Positions 34,355 to 47,112 of a DNA stretch of 64,000 nt are shown one piece after another. The position numbers and the translations under genes were made by a program. Source of the stretch: Akebia trifoliata (taxonomy: Eukaryota; Streptophyta; Magnoliopsida; Ranunculales; Lardizabalaceae); assembly GCA_017979445.1 (NCBI GenBank), contig CM030706.1:10588967-10652966 (forward strand). Direction: 5' to 3'. The notes below the pieces were generated by a model. It was not told where the DNA came from, searched no databases, and saw nothing but the letters and a program-made list of their open reading frames with translations. How positions within the stretch are numbered: the stretch's first letter is position 1; every line of letters starts with the position of its first letter.

Positions 34355-37057
34355 ATGGGTGAAGCAAATGAAGTGGCAGAGAATGGATATATGAGAGATC
34401 TGTTACAGAGATTTACAGCAGGAAATCACCATCGAAAGCAGACTGAATATAAATCTCCAAATGAAGAAGAAACCGAAGAGATGGAGCTGAATCTTGGTCT
34501 CTCTTTAGGAGGTTGTTTTGGGGTAGATCCAAAGGAGAAGAGATTGATTCGTTCATCATCGATTTCTGGATCAACTAGGCTGATTAGGAACGAAGATTTA
34601 ACTCTTACAAGGACTAGTTCGTTACCTGTAGAGACCGAAGAAGAGCGAAGGAAGCGCAAAGATTTGCAGTCTTTGAGACGACTTGAGGCGATGAGGAAGA
34701 GATCTGAGAAACAGAGGAACTTCAGAGTGGGTAAAGATGGAGCTTCTTTGGGGGGAATTTGCGAGGAAGATAAGGTAGTAGTAGAAGAAGAAGAGAGATT
34801 AATAATGCCTATATTAGGTTCAAAACTAAAGATTGAACAACAATTTAATATGGTTTCGAGGGGTTTCTCTCCTTCGGTTGGGTTGCTCAATTGGGTTGCC
34901 CCAGTGCCCGCCTTGCGAGGATTTGTGCAGCCTTTGTCACAAGGATCGATTGGATCGCAAGGGAGCAGCTCTTCTGGGATTTCTGAATTCGAGAGCCGGC
35001 CGAGTCAAGGTAACCAATTTTATTTTTATGTTATTTGATTTGATTATTTAGCTTCATTTTGATCGAGTTGTGTGTGTGTGTTTAATTACTTTGTTGAAAA
35101 TAGAATCGAGGATAACAATAGACATAGAATTTAGGGCAGGGAGGGGCCCTTGGTGTAGAGTTCCTTTTGTTACGACTAAACAGAAGAAGACAAGGCACAA
35201 ACTTAACAAAGGGAAGTTAAAATGGTTGGATTGTGTTTTGTGTTGTTATGTGAATTTGCCTTAGTTCATTATTCTCTCCATCTTGATGGGGAGTTGTTAG
35301 GTTTAATTTGTAATTGTTTTGCGTCATTGAGGATTGACCCCTCTAGAGAACCATATTAGAAAAGAATCACACATAAGAAGAGGACACAAATTCATGCTGT
35401 TCAAGTCAATGGGTGAAGGTGTTTTAAAGATTTCATCGAAAGAATTATAAAAAACCTCATGGCCTATACAAATCCCAAATCCTAATATTGAAACAATTTG
35501 GAAAGCACTTATGAGAAAACAATTAGAAAATCTAATACAAATATTTCATCGAAAGAAAGAAAGAAAGAAAGAAAGTGTACACTCTTTGCGTTATTTTTCC
35601 TTGATTGATTTCATCCTGTTACTTACATAGAGGTTAGGTTACTCCTCAATATGATCTGAGTTACATAGGCCCAGAAGTTCGAAACAAATTTAGACTTTTT
35701 GAGACAATCAATCCCCGTATAACATTGGTAGTGCTTGATTTTGAGACAAATTCAGATAATAGTTTTTACTTTCTTTTCAATTTTAGTGGGGATTAGAAAC
35801 TCTTTTTCTTGGTCAAGTTCCGATTTCCGTCTTGTGTCATTTTCCTCTCTCTCTCTCTCTCCCTCTCTAGGTAAATCTACTTGGTTGCATCTTTATAGTT
35901 TTTGTTCCTGTTGATTAGTTGCGCTTTATATCTTGCACTTGTTAAGGAAGGTATATTATTTTTATTTATTTTAAATATCTTGGATATTGTCTTCCACAAC
36001 AACAACAATAACAAATCTGCTTAATAAATCCCTCTTCCTTTGTTCAACTCTGTCTAGATTCAAGTCCTTGTTATTGAAAGATGTTGTCTTCCACACACAA
36101 TGAAAAATGATAACCCCCTTCATAATTGAATCAATGTTCTAATGTAAAATTCTATTTTACTTTGAGAAACAATTTGGGATTAGTTACTCAACCGATAAAA
36201 TGAGGATTGAACCTATGTCATCAGCTTTGGAACTTCTGTGCTCTAATTGATTTTTTACCAAGGACACTAGTGCAAGTCCTCTTACATTGTACTAAAACAA
36301 CTTACTATCAAATTGCAAGCTCCGTTACCTTCAATTCACCAGACATGGGCCAAAGTACAAATCTTTCCTTGTAGTGAAGTGGAAGGAACAACGTATGGAG
36401 AATTCTCTTCTCTAGAGAGGGTCTCAAATTCGATCTCAACTTATTATACTTGCATGCAATTTTGTTTTGTATATTCCTCTCTCCCTCCCCAAAACACTCA
36501 CACATCCACTCCCCACACCACTATTCATGAGAATTTTTTTCAAAATAAAAGTTTTTCTTTTTTTATTTAAGTTCCAACTGTGTTCTTATGGGTTCATGGA
36601 ATTCTACATCTCAGGGTTGAGCAATTCCGCTGAAGGGAGAACAAGCCCTGCAAGTGTGCAATCATTGCCAGAGCAATATGAGCAGAAGCCCGTTATTGCT
36701 CCTAGGGCTAGATCAGCAACTACTGAAAAATCCGACATATCCACTGGAGTGGAGGTGGAGGTGGAGAATCCATCAAAAAAAGCTAAAGTGACAGACGACA
36801 ACGGAAGCACGAGGGAAATGGGTATGAAAGTGATGGAAGAGATGCCATATGTGTCAACTACAGGAGGAGATGGGCCCAATGGAAAAAGAATAGAGGGGTT
36901 CCTCTATAAGTACAGGAAGGGAGAAGAGGTGAGGATAATGTGTGTGTGCCATGGCAACTTCCTTTCTCCAGCAGAGTTTGTCAAGCATGCAGGAGGTGGT
37001 GATGTAGAACACCCTTTAAGACATATAGTTGTTAACCCCTCACATTCCTTGTTGTAG
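34355..37057 (+). CDS. Ninja-family AFP-like (ABI5-binding protein type) corepressor adaptor, 2 exons
   Basis: Exons 34355-35009 and 36615-37057 (GT..AG, phase 1; intron 1605 bp) give 365 residues. Three family blocks are present. (1) An EAR repression motif [10 protein letters not shown] at residues 44-53 (L45-x-L47-x-L49-x-L51). (2) A central basic block [36 protein letters not shown] (87-122, opening with residues [11 protein letters not shown]), including a nuclear-localisation-like cluster. (3) The C-terminal block (295-365) with [39 protein letters not shown] and [10 protein letters not shown], conserved in Ninja/AFP/TMAC2 proteins, where it contacts bZIP factors such as ABI5 or JAZ/ZIM proteins. 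By family knowledge these proteins recruit TOPLESS through the EAR motif and dampen ABA or jasmonate responses in the nucleus. The G-boxes upstream suggest ABA feedback control. It is closer to AFP than to NINJA by its short [14 protein letters not shown] block; the exact paralogue cannot be assigned. Confidence 0.93.
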
Positions 37058-38700
37058 TGTTTAATTGGTGGTATCCTTAGTCAGTCAACCTTTCAAAGCA
37101 GGAAGGGTGATGATAAGAGGCACTTTTTTTTTTTTCTTCTTTCTTTAAATAGAAGGAAGCTACTTTTATTAGTTTGATGAGTACTTGATGTTTCTTCTTG
37201 AGAAGAAAAAGAAATGGTTGAAGAGCAAAGTGCAACTTATGTGAAGGCTCTTATTGTACTTTATTTTTTCTTTAAGGAATTTATTTTTGGGTAATTTTTA
37301 TATATCCTGCTATTTTAACTAAAGACTTTTTCAACCCTGTCTTGACTTCAGTTTTTAGGGAAACACTTTCCTTGGTAAGATTCCAAATCTTATTAAGGAT
37401 CGTAGAGCTCAAATGAATTACCATGAGTCAAACTAGCCTTATTAAGTAAGGATTTCACCCTCACTAGGGACCATGGGCTCAACTTGTGGCATCCAACACC
37501 ATGATCCGCTGCTTTAGGGCTGTAGAGGACAAAATTTTACGATAGAAATATTTTTTTTCGAAAAAGAAAGTTATTTTTTACTTTCGGAGTTACGTGATAG
37601 TTTGGTAGCTGTCCATTTTTAAAACCCTAGATTAAGCTTAAAGAAAATTGTTTTGTCCATTTTTAAAACCTTAGATTAAGCTCAAACAAAATTGTTTTGT
37701 GAGTTTTTCATCAGAGTTTTTTCACAAAATCTATAGGGCTGTGCAGTTGGATTGCCAATGTGGTAATCCAACCTTTGTGAGGCTTAAAATTTTCAATCTA
37801 AGTTAGGCTTAAAAGGATCCTTATCTGAATTTAACATATCACATATGCATAAAGCAAGGCTTCGTTTTATTTTTAAATTTTTCCTTGGCCGTAGATTTTG
37901 GCAACCTCTCTTCATTTTCTCTATTGTCATGATTGTAATTGTGGAGGCCATTTTAATTATGCCACATGATGATGACACGTGTCATAGAAAAACCAAGTGC
38001 ACCGCAATGTTAAAAAAGGGTGAGGGAGGGAGAGAGGAATTCACACCCCTCTTAAAAAAGGAGAGCACAAAATTAATCGAAGTATTATAGAAGAAGAGTA
38101 AGGTAAGATCTTAAATTGGCAAATAAGAGAAAATGAGCTACAACTGATCTGGAGTAGTCCAGTCAAACCAAATGGTCATTAGATAAAAGTTAGTACACAT
38201 GAAACCAAACAAAAAAAAAAAAACAAAAAAAATCAACTTTAAAGAAACAAGTAGTAATAACACATCTTGACACAATCACTCTAGGAGGCATCTAACCAAC
38301 TTCACAAAAATACAAAACCTGAGATTGTAAAACTCTTTTAGAACATATGAACACAGTCTTACAATTTGCATAAGATCAAACTCAAATCAAACCCTTAACT
38401 CGTATCTAGCCGGTATCATGGCGCATGAACAACATCGAGAAAGCCACTAAACCCAAGCATGTCCTCTTACAATGATAAATGAGAAAAAGATCTGAATTAG
38501 ATTGATAGAACACCATGTGTCAGAGATATTTTCTCACATTTAAGTAGCATGCAACACTTACACATCAAAGTTCAAATCTCTGACAAATGATGAGTTCACC
38601 TCCTAAAAAAATTCAAGTGTGTCCCAAATAGAGCAACTCACCTAAACGCCTGGGTCCGCAGTGTGGTGATTTAAGTGACATTTGTCTTGAGATATTCATT
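37058..38700. other. 3' flank of the AFP-like gene and gene-free DNA
   Basis: A probable 3' UTR up to about 37280 with T-rich tracts. A short direct repeat (CATTTTTAAAACC.TAGATTAAGCT, near 37612 and 37658) is present. Open frames at 37793-38090 show no family features. Confidence 0.5.
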
Positions 38701-38739
38701 TATATAAACTAAATCTTTAAAAGAGAGGGTTGGAAGTTG

Positions 38740-39578
38740 GAGGGGGTAAAAAGACTAACAGGTTGAAAGAGAAAGAGAGAGAAAGACTCTATCTTTTCCA
38801 TTTATCCCTCTATTATTTATATACTAACAAAATCGTCGGGGGAACGTTGGCAAGTACCATATCGGGGCCCCCATCCTTCTATCTTCTTGCTTTCTACCAT
38901 CCTAGAAGCCATAAAGGAGCAAGGAAGTCCTAGACCACCATCACAAAGAGGAAAAAATTGAAAAGACGAAGTAAAGCCCAATATTAGATTGGTTCAACTA
39001 AGTCAACACCAACAATAGAGGAAGATTGAGTCGACCAGCTAAAGGGGATATAGTCAAGTAAGAAGCGAAAGGGAATCACCAAATTGAAGAAGGGGACAAA
39101 AGACCATAGTTCAAAGCCAAGTCTTCCGATAGAAGGAGACGACTGAACCATCGCCAACAAAGAAAGAGAGCCAAGCTAGCAAAGAAGGAAAATCACAACT
39201 CCAACATGAAGTTGTAATTGAATCAAGATACTGCCTGAGAAAAAAAGTAGATGATCAAAACAAAAGTTGAAGCCATAGTTAGGGAGGTCGGTCATAGCAC
39301 CAAACACATGAGCAAAGATCACACCTTGAGGAGTGGAAAGCCAAAAAGCTTTCGGGCAGACTTGGGGGCACACAAGTAGGAAGTCATTGATTGAGGAAGT
39401 TAGACGGCCTCCACTAAAATAAAATAATCAAAAGATTGAGGTGACCGAGAAGCCTTTAGAGGAGCAGAAGAATGCCAAAGTCCGTCCACGTGAAGAAAAT
39501 GACTAACAAAGCAAGACCAAGATCAACATCAAGGATTGCCACACATCTTGAGGAGTGGAAAGCCTAAAAACCTCTCCA
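38740..39578 (+). mobile_element. Family-X gypsy 5' LTR, right part
   Basis: Contains GTTGGCAAGTACC..CCCCATCCTTCT..AAGCCATAAAGGAGCA and ends AGGAGTGGAAAG..CCTCTCCACA at 39578. It is followed by CTTTTGGTGTCGTTTGTGGG, a gypsy-type primer-binding region. The same ending is seen in the LTRs of the 44.2-48.3 kb element (minus strand). The left end is missing. Confidence 0.65.
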
Positions 39579-40533
39579 CACTTTTGGTGTCGTTTGTGGG
39601 AACTCTTGTTTAACACATGACTACGTGGTAAAGCTCGTTGTGTAAAAAAATGACCAACCAAATGACATGAGGGTCCTAGAAGAATTAAGCAAAACAACAG
39701 TTGTAGGATAGGCAGCAAAGCCCCCGAGTACTAGCATATCGATAATTACGACAGGGCACCAAAGGCAAGTAGCAGAATCAATATCAGTGGGATTCCCATC
39801 TTCGAAAACTCACACCCACAATACAGTGGTACATAAGATCGAAGGGATTAAGCTCGGACAAGGTAAAACTACACCCTCACAAAAATTCGAAGAAAAGGGT
39901 CTTTGATAAATAAAATCTCGACCACACATAAAATTTGAAGAGCCGGCATGAGCAACTAAACCTAGGAGGAGATCAAGGAAGATTTACTCGAGCAAGACAC
40001 ACGATCCATCCATAGGAGCACGAACAAGGAAATTCACTCCCTGAGGAAGTTCAAACATGGCAAATCAATCCCTCACAAAGCTCAAAGAGAAAGACCTTCA
40101 CCATCATGGGATCTCGATCGCACCTGAAGTCGAAGAATGGCTTGCGTGGCCAAATATACGAAGATGTGAAGATTTTGGGAAACCCACCTACTTAGGAGAA
40201 AATAACACACATGTACTATGTAAAGAAAGCAATTAAAAAAGAAGAAGCAAGGAAACACCGAGTTCATTCTTCGAACTCGGATAACGTGTTTATAAAATAA
40301 AAATAAAGGTTGAGTTGCTATATACACTCAGAAAAGTAAGTAAGGAGGTCACTATATGCATTCGGGGAGCATGGAAGTAAGGTTGAGGTCATTATATGCA
40401 CTCAGAGCTGTAGACTAGTTAGGAAAGGACACGTGGAATGGCTATTTAATGCGTTAGGAATTTCTAGCTCAGGGGTGAAGTTGTGTAGGTTCTTGGAAGG
40501 TCAAGATATTCTTGACCCTTCAAGAGGGGGCAT
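39579..40533 (+). mobile_element. Internal region of a truncated family-X gypsy element
   Basis: Runs from the primer-binding region (39579) to a polypurine tract CTTCAAGAGGGGGCAT that abuts a new LTR start, TGTAGAGGGATAAA (40534). Only about 955 bp lie between them, with no gag or pol frame, so the element is a deletion derivative or non-autonomous. Confidence 0.6.
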
Positions 40534-41060
40534 TGTAGAGGGATAAATTCTTCGACCTTCGAGATAACGGCATGTGTCACTAAGGAACAAGAGAGTCCAT
40601 AGGAAGCATTCTTTCAACTTATATGTATGCAGTCGCTCGGGTGGTTCACCGAGAGAAGGGGCTTGGACGAAGGTTGAGGAAACAAGGTTCTGTGAATGGG
40701 AAGGGCTTTAATCTTTGGGATTTCGGGATTTGAGCGATTAAATTAGAAATGACTCTTAGAAAAAGAATCTCGTAGGATTCTTATTTCAAAATAGAAACTC
40801 CCCTCTCTATAAATAGATAAGGACCCCAACATGAAAGGCACATAACTTTACTACACTAAAATTCTGCCGAATTTTCTTTGGAACTAACTTAAGCGTCGGA
40901 GGCTCCATGGAGCAGGGAGCAAGGAGAACTTCGAGGAGAAGAAGATCGTTCGATCAGAAAGTGAAGATCTCGAGGTGATTACAAGAATCACCTCTACGGA
41001 AACCACTGTCTTGACTTGGTCTTTTATGGATATGCCAAGAGTAAGTGCAAACTTGGTGTC
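40534..41060 (+). mobile_element. Family-X gypsy 3' LTR, left part
   Basis: Starts TGTAGAGGGATAAA directly after the polypurine tract. It contains a TATA-like CTATAAATAG near 40816 and ACTAACTTAAGCGTCGGAGG near 40883. It breaks off before the expected right half and passes into reverse-transcriptase-like sequence. Confidence 0.6.
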
Positions 41061-41109
41061 CCACAAGTCGAATATTAAGAAGGAAGAAAGACTTGTCAAA
41101 CAAAAGACA

Positions 41110-41640
41110 AGAAGATTGTCTTTCGCATTGAAAAGTGTGGTTAATGAATAAGTAAATAGGTTGGTGGAACTAGGGTTCATTTGGGAAGTTCAATATCCAG
41201 AGCGGATTGCAAACATCATCACTGTAACAAAGAATAATGAAAATAAGAGGGTCTGCATATGCTTCACCAACCTCAACTAGGCATGCTCCACGTATAACTT
41301 CAACATGTAGGATAACTTCGTAATGTCAAGAATTAATTGACCGATAGATGCAACAGCTAACCATGGTATGTTGTCCCATGAATTGATGCTTGTGCTATAA
41401 TTAGATACATTTGGCCGAAGAAAACTTAGAGAAGATAACATTCATCATAGAATAGGGTTATATTTCTACTAAGTAATTCCTTTCGGCATGAAGCATGAAG
41501 GAGAAACATACCAGAGATTGGTTATAAAAATATTCTAGGACATGAGTGGGAAGAAAGTTGAAGTACATATATAGATGATATGTTGGTGAAGATCCTTCGA
41601 CGAGAAGATTATGTTGTATGTTTTGTATCTTAGAAAGAAA
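41110..41640 (+). pseudogene. Ty3-gypsy reverse transcriptase relic
   Basis: Translation in broken frames gives stretches diagnostic of gypsy RT: VNEEVNRLVELGFIWEVQYPE-like, ANIITVTKNNENKRVCICFTNLN, and further on a degenerate 'TYQRLVNK.F' and 'YVDDMLVKS' region near 41490-41600. In-frame stops occur throughout. Only the start and palm region of RT remain; no protease or integrase is nearby. Confidence 0.7.
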
Positions 41641-41699
41641 ATATTTCATTTGATGGCTTTTTGACAATTAGGAACTCACTAAAATTTGAGAGTTTGGTT

Positions 41700-44160
41700 T
41701 TTTTCAACCAAACAAAAATCTTCACATCATTCTCTTTGCATCCTATAAAACATACAATAATCTGATAAATTTTTCTATGGTATCCAATCAAGGTAATATA
41801 TTTCAGTTAAAGTTGTTAATTGTAATGAATTGTTCTTTTATGGAAAGATCTTTCTTGAGTCAAAAGTTGATACAATAATTGAGATAGGACTGAATTTATT
41901 TCTGAACTCAACAAAAATAATTATATATTTTGATAGGAACATACTTTCATTTCATCAATTATAGTCCTTATTTATGTTTACTTTTTATGGTGCTATTTAT
42001 TTTGATATTTGGATATCTCTACTTGCTACCACTTTCGCCATGATCATCATTGCCCAAGTCTTCTCCTAGACTGTAATCAAATTTAAATTCATTTTCTCGT
42101 GACTTGCAATTTTGCTCTTAGGAAATGATTTGGCTAAAATATTTCAAACTGATTGCCAACTTTATACAATTCATCTTCAGTCGATTTTGAGATTATTAAT
42201 GAGGCTAAATTTACTAGAAAAATTAAATGAAGAATTCTATTATTAAATTGAGGACATCCATCTAACCCTTTGAAAATAAGAATGTCAAATCCACATAAAA
42301 TATGAACAACTTTCTTATATGGTACATTTAGTCGATCACTAAGAATTTGTATAACACTTGTTTTTATCTGAACTCCCATACTTTTAGTCCCAAACAAATT
42401 TATCATTCATCAACATAATCAAGATAAAATTAGAAATGAACACAGTCGAGAAAATGTCGGAGTAACTCCAATAGGCATGATAAATTAAGAAAAAATCAAA
42501 TAGCCCTAGTTTGGTAACATTCAATGAATTCCAAATAACCCCTCCCCCCCGCCATTAGTGGAATATGCAATTTAAGATTCTAAATTGGTAAGGGGAAGAC
42601 CCAAAAGAATGTCGATTGAAATAGAGAAAGTGTATAAAAAACTCATTTTAGATAACATAAAATTATTGCGAAAAAACTCCCTTCAACCGATCAAGATTGA
42701 TAAACTATGAAGATTAAAATAGAGAAAACAAAGAACACAAGAGATTATATATGACATCATAAGGCAAAATGTGAATTTTTTTAATTACGAAAATGCCTAC
42801 AAAATTTGAACGGAAGCCCAAATCGAGTCAATTATAGTTCGAACTCCCACACCCCCAACTACCAGATTCCCTCAAAAACTCAAGTTAGGGCTATAAACCA
42901 ACAAAAATGTGGCCCATATAGAATTAAGTACATCTTATGTAAGAAAGGGGTTTCATTGGGAAATGTTACATTGTAATGGGATGATCAAAATGGACTAAAT
43001 GATTTCTTCTTCTCTACTTTAGATATTTGAGTCAATTGATTTGTGGCATGATTAAATGTAAAATTTTCATCCAATTAAAATTATTTTATTTTATTTTTTT
43101 AAAATTTTATCAGTGTAGATCACAAAACTGAAATTCTTGACCTTGTTCATAGTGATGCATTCAATTTTAGGTAAGAATATCAAACCTTAAGATCTGATGG
43201 TTGAGACAAATATTGATCTAATAAGATTACCTGTTATTGTCAATCCTATGGAATGATCCATCAATTTAGGCTTAAACAAATCTCTTAGTGAAATAATAGA
43301 ATCCTTTTTTTCCCTTGCCCTCTTGATGTTAATAAAGACTAGAAGTAACAGCAGGGAAAATAGCTCAGGTAGTAAGAAACTACAAAAGGAAAAATAAAAA
43401 TGTATCCAATCAGTATCATCCTTAAGAATCAGTGATGACAGGCTATCCCCTTTATAAATTTCTTGTCAATGCTCCAACTGCATACATTACATAGTAACCA
43501 TGACTTCACAACGGTAACACCTCTGATCCAAAATCTCCAAAGCTACCTCAAATTCTTGCTTGTTGGAGGGGGTGGATGTTGTCTTGGGTGGAGCTTCAAT
43601 TGCTTACAACTGTATGGATCTCACCGAAAATGGATTCTAATTGATTTAACATTCTTCTCTATGAAAGTTGATCTTGATAAATAGTCCTTCATACGACAAA
43701 CAAATTCTACATGTCCCCTAGCCTGATACAAGAAGTAGGCAACGCAGCACTCAAAATAAACGAACATTTGAAGATTGGAATCTAATAGGAAAATGATGAA
43801 AGCCCTCATATCATGAGGTCGGATCAAGTAATAAGATATGTGCCGATTAGCAGCAGAGGATACAATTAGTTATAACCAGTCTAACAAATATATGTATATC
43901 AGATTCAGGTGATTTATTACATGGGTGATTTATTACATGGGTTACCTCTTGAATGGAAAAGTCCTAGTATTCACCCATGTTGGTACTTGCTTGATTGGCA
44001 AAATTTTAATGAATAGTGGTCACATAGAATGATTATGACTTAGGAGTGCTTGATAGCCCTTCAGAAGATGTACTATCAATTTAATTGCTCAGACCTACAT
44101 GGTTTCTAAAATAACAGTCTATAGTTTTTTTTTTTAAATTATTTTATAGTTTGGAGGTGC
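41700..44160. other. Gene-free AT-rich stretch
   Basis: No coding sequence is supported. It contains a C-run (42541-42550) and a direct duplication GATTTATTACATGGGT (43910-43942). Short open frames at 42134-42406 and 43463-43684 have no recognisable motif. Confidence 0.5.
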
Positions 44161-44763
44161 TATTGTAGAGAGTTTTTTGGACTCTCCACTCCTCGAGATG
44201 TTTCTTGTACCTTGATGTCAAGTTTGGTTTTGATTTAATGGCTTCCTCATATCTAAGATGGTGGTCTGACTCTCATATGCTTCTTTGTAGATTTTGAGAT
44301 GGTAGAAAGTAAGAAGGTGGGAAGGATGAGACTCTGATATAGTGCCTGCCAAAGATCCTCCAAAAATTTAGTTAGTACTCAAATAAAAGAAAATGAATGA
44401 AGAAAAAGATGAATGGTACTCAGAAATCTAGAGATGAGAACTTAGCCAATCAAAGTCCCAACCAACCTCCTCTTTTGTTTTTGGAGGATATACTTATAGG
44501 CAAGATTAGGAGACAAATGCCACTATATTATTTGTCTAGGTGTATGATGAGTTGGGTAGTTAACATGCACTATAGTGTTTTGGAAGAAATATCCATCATT
44601 TGTAAGTAGGCATTTGAGATCGATGTGCAAGTGTTTCAGATTATTAGTATGCAAACTAAAGAAATGCAAGATTTTGACATCTAATGTTCCATCAATATGA
44701 CAAGATCTTGCTTGTATCTTATTTAATGCGAAAGGATATAGTTAAATTTTGATATGTGCTAGG

Positions 44764-45000
44764 GATTAGATACGAGCTCGAACTCAAGTCAGATATGAGC
44801 TTAAGTTTAGGTCAGATATGAACTATGGATCAAATATGAGCTCGGGCTCATGCCAAATACGAGCTCGGGTCCAAGTAAGATACGAACTAAGGATCAGATA
44901 TAAGCTCGGACTCTGGTTAAATATGAGCTGGGGATCAGATGCGAGCTCGGATTCAGGTTAGATATGAGCTCAGATTAAGTCAAATATAAGTTAGGGATCT
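44764..45000. repeat. Tandem AGATATGAGCTCGG-like units inside the LTR
   Basis: About ten imperfect units of 20-25 bp built on GATACGAGCTCGG / GATATGAGCT. A shorter version of the same array is in the other LTR at about 48045-48215. Confidence 0.75.
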
Positions 45001-45889
45001 TGTCCTTATATGTAATCATTCATATGTGAATTGCTTTAACATATTTATCTAAATAAGCTTGGGCTCCGCCATGTTTCCAAAGAATAATTTTTTGAGGGTA
45101 CGTGTCACAATCTTAGGTTGGGACAAAAGTGGTTACCACAATTATCCCCTTTTTGTTACCTTAGAATTTTTTTGAGGTAACAAAAATAACTATAATTCAA
45201 GATTTAATGGGTGACCAGGCCCGCCTTTTTTGAAGTATAGTGAAAAATTCATTTGATGTTAGTAAAATCTAAGGTGCTTTAAAAACGACCTTTGTGTTGA
45301 AATTTCTGAAAAGTTTTGAAGTGATTGTAAAAGATCGAGGTGTTTAGAAACGACCCTCGTTTTTTAATTCCTTAAACATATGAGCTAATTTAGAAGTTTA
45401 GGGTGTTTAAAAACGACCCTCGTGTTTGGAAGTTTTTAAACGTCCGAGGTGATTTAAAAGTCCGAGGTGTTTAGAAATGACCCTCGAGTTTTAATACGTT
45501 ATGAAAATGGAGTATATATAGCTAAAGATTGCCCCCCCAAGTAGGTATAGTTAGAGATTGCCCCTGAGTATGTTTAGCGATCTCGATCCCCTAGTGCTTT
45601 TGAACAACTTTTTTTCTACTTGCCCCTGGTTGCGTTTAGTGACCCGGTCTTACTTACCCCCCAAGTGCTTCTGAGCGACCTCAGTTTTATTTGTCCTCGA
45701 GTGCTTTTGAGTGACCTTGGTGTGTTTGTTATTTCACTCAAACTTGCCTTACTCAAAATCACTCGAGTGTTTTAAACAACCTTTATATGTAGTTACTTCC
45801 TTGATTTGCTTTACTTAGAACGACATGAGTGCATTTAAGCAACTAAGGTCTTGGGATTTTCTAGGTACAATCTTTCTTAGAATCATACG

Positions 45890-47112
45890 AATGCATTAAA
45901 AGACCTCAATGTAAAACTTAAGATAAATAACCAACGTGTCCCTATGTGAAATGCCCGAGGTGCCAAAGCGACCCTTGTCCCTAGGTGATTTTCCTGAGGT
46001 CTCAAAATGATTCTCGTTCCTCGGTGGAATAATCGAGGTGCCAAAACGACCATCGTCCCTAGGTGAACTATTCGAGGTGCCAAAGCGACCCTCATCCCTA
46101 AGTGTGATATGCTTGACATGCCAAAGAAACCCTCATCCTTGGGTGATTTGCCCAAGGTGCCAAAGCCACCCTCATCTCTAAGGTGAACTGCCCAAGGTGC
46201 CTAAACGACCCTCGTCATCAGGTAAACTTGTGGTGCCAAAGCGAACCTTATCCCTAGTTAATGCAGGGTAGAACACACAAACCTAGAGTACATGTTAAAA
46301 AATCAGGTTTTAGGGTGAAATCCCAAGAACTAAGAGTAATGAAGAATCTCTACGTCAAGCAAAACAGATTAGAAACTATAATCTAGGTTCGAAATTGATG
46401 AAATCAATCAAAAACACTAAAATCAAGAACCAATATTCGACTCTTATGCTCAAAAAAATAAAGTAAAGAAAGAGAAGTCTATTCTTTTTTTTATTTATTA
46501 ATTACTTTTCAAACAAAAATAACTGTTGAATTTATTTATTGGAGCTCTTTATATAGATAATTCCTTCATAACAACTTAGACACCTTCTAAAATACTAAAA
46601 AATAATTTTTTAATCTATATATAACATATTGCTAACTTTTTAATCCTATTATATCTCAATTTAGACATCTAAAAAGACTTCTAGTTATAACTTAAAGAAT
46701 AAAAACAAATTTTAGAAAAGACTAAAAACATATAGCAAATTAGAAACTAGTTAGGAAAATAAACTTTCTAAAATTGAAATTGAAACTAACTAGGTCTAGT
46801 TAAGCAACTTAAAATATAGAAACTCAATAAAAGAAAGATTCCTAAGAGAAGTTGGATTAGGTTTCGAAGATCGATCAAAGATTGGATCGAGTTGGTTCTA
46901 TTAAATTGATTTGACTCAATTAATGTTGCAGATTTCTTTCTTCGACGTATCTTAACTCGATCATTGCTATTGAGATAGGTGTCGACAAGCCTATCTACAT
47001 CACTAGTTGATTTGCCTGAGGTGCCAAAGCAACCCTCGTCCTTAAGTGATCTACCTGAGATGACAAAGTGACCTCGTCCCCAGGTGATCTACCCAAGTTG
47101 CCAAAGTGACCC
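45890..47112. repeat. Tandem array of about 40-bp units, split by an insertion
   Basis: Units of the form GAGGTGCCAAAGCGACCCTC plus GTCCCTAGGTGATTTGCC-like spacer run from 45890 to 46259 and resume at 47003-47112. A related shorter unit (GTTTAGAAACGACCCTCG) occurs at 45280-45490. Confidence 0.8.
46260..47002. mobile_element. 743-bp insertion splitting the tandem array
   Basis: Flanked on both sides by CTAGTT (46254-46259 and 47003-47008). The insert is AT-rich, differs in composition from the array and has no open frame. Its ends read TGCAGGGTAG..CCTATCTACA, LTR-like TG..CA termini within 3-4 bp of the breakpoints, so a solo LTR is the likeliest identity. Confidence 0.6.

Noticed and set aside
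34426..34890. 154-codon minus-strand open frame over the AFP exon
   Set aside because: Antisense of the AFP-like coding sequence, which has clear family motifs on the plus strand.
36190..36260. tRNA-like stretch in the AFP intron (minus strand, GGTTCAATCC)
   Set aside because: B-box-like word only; no A box at the right spacing and no cloverleaf.
36467..36614. Upstream in-frame extension of AFP exon 2
   Set aside because: Intron sequence: a proper acceptor (CAG) at 36612-36614 restores the frame with exon 1, and the extra residues have no family similarity.
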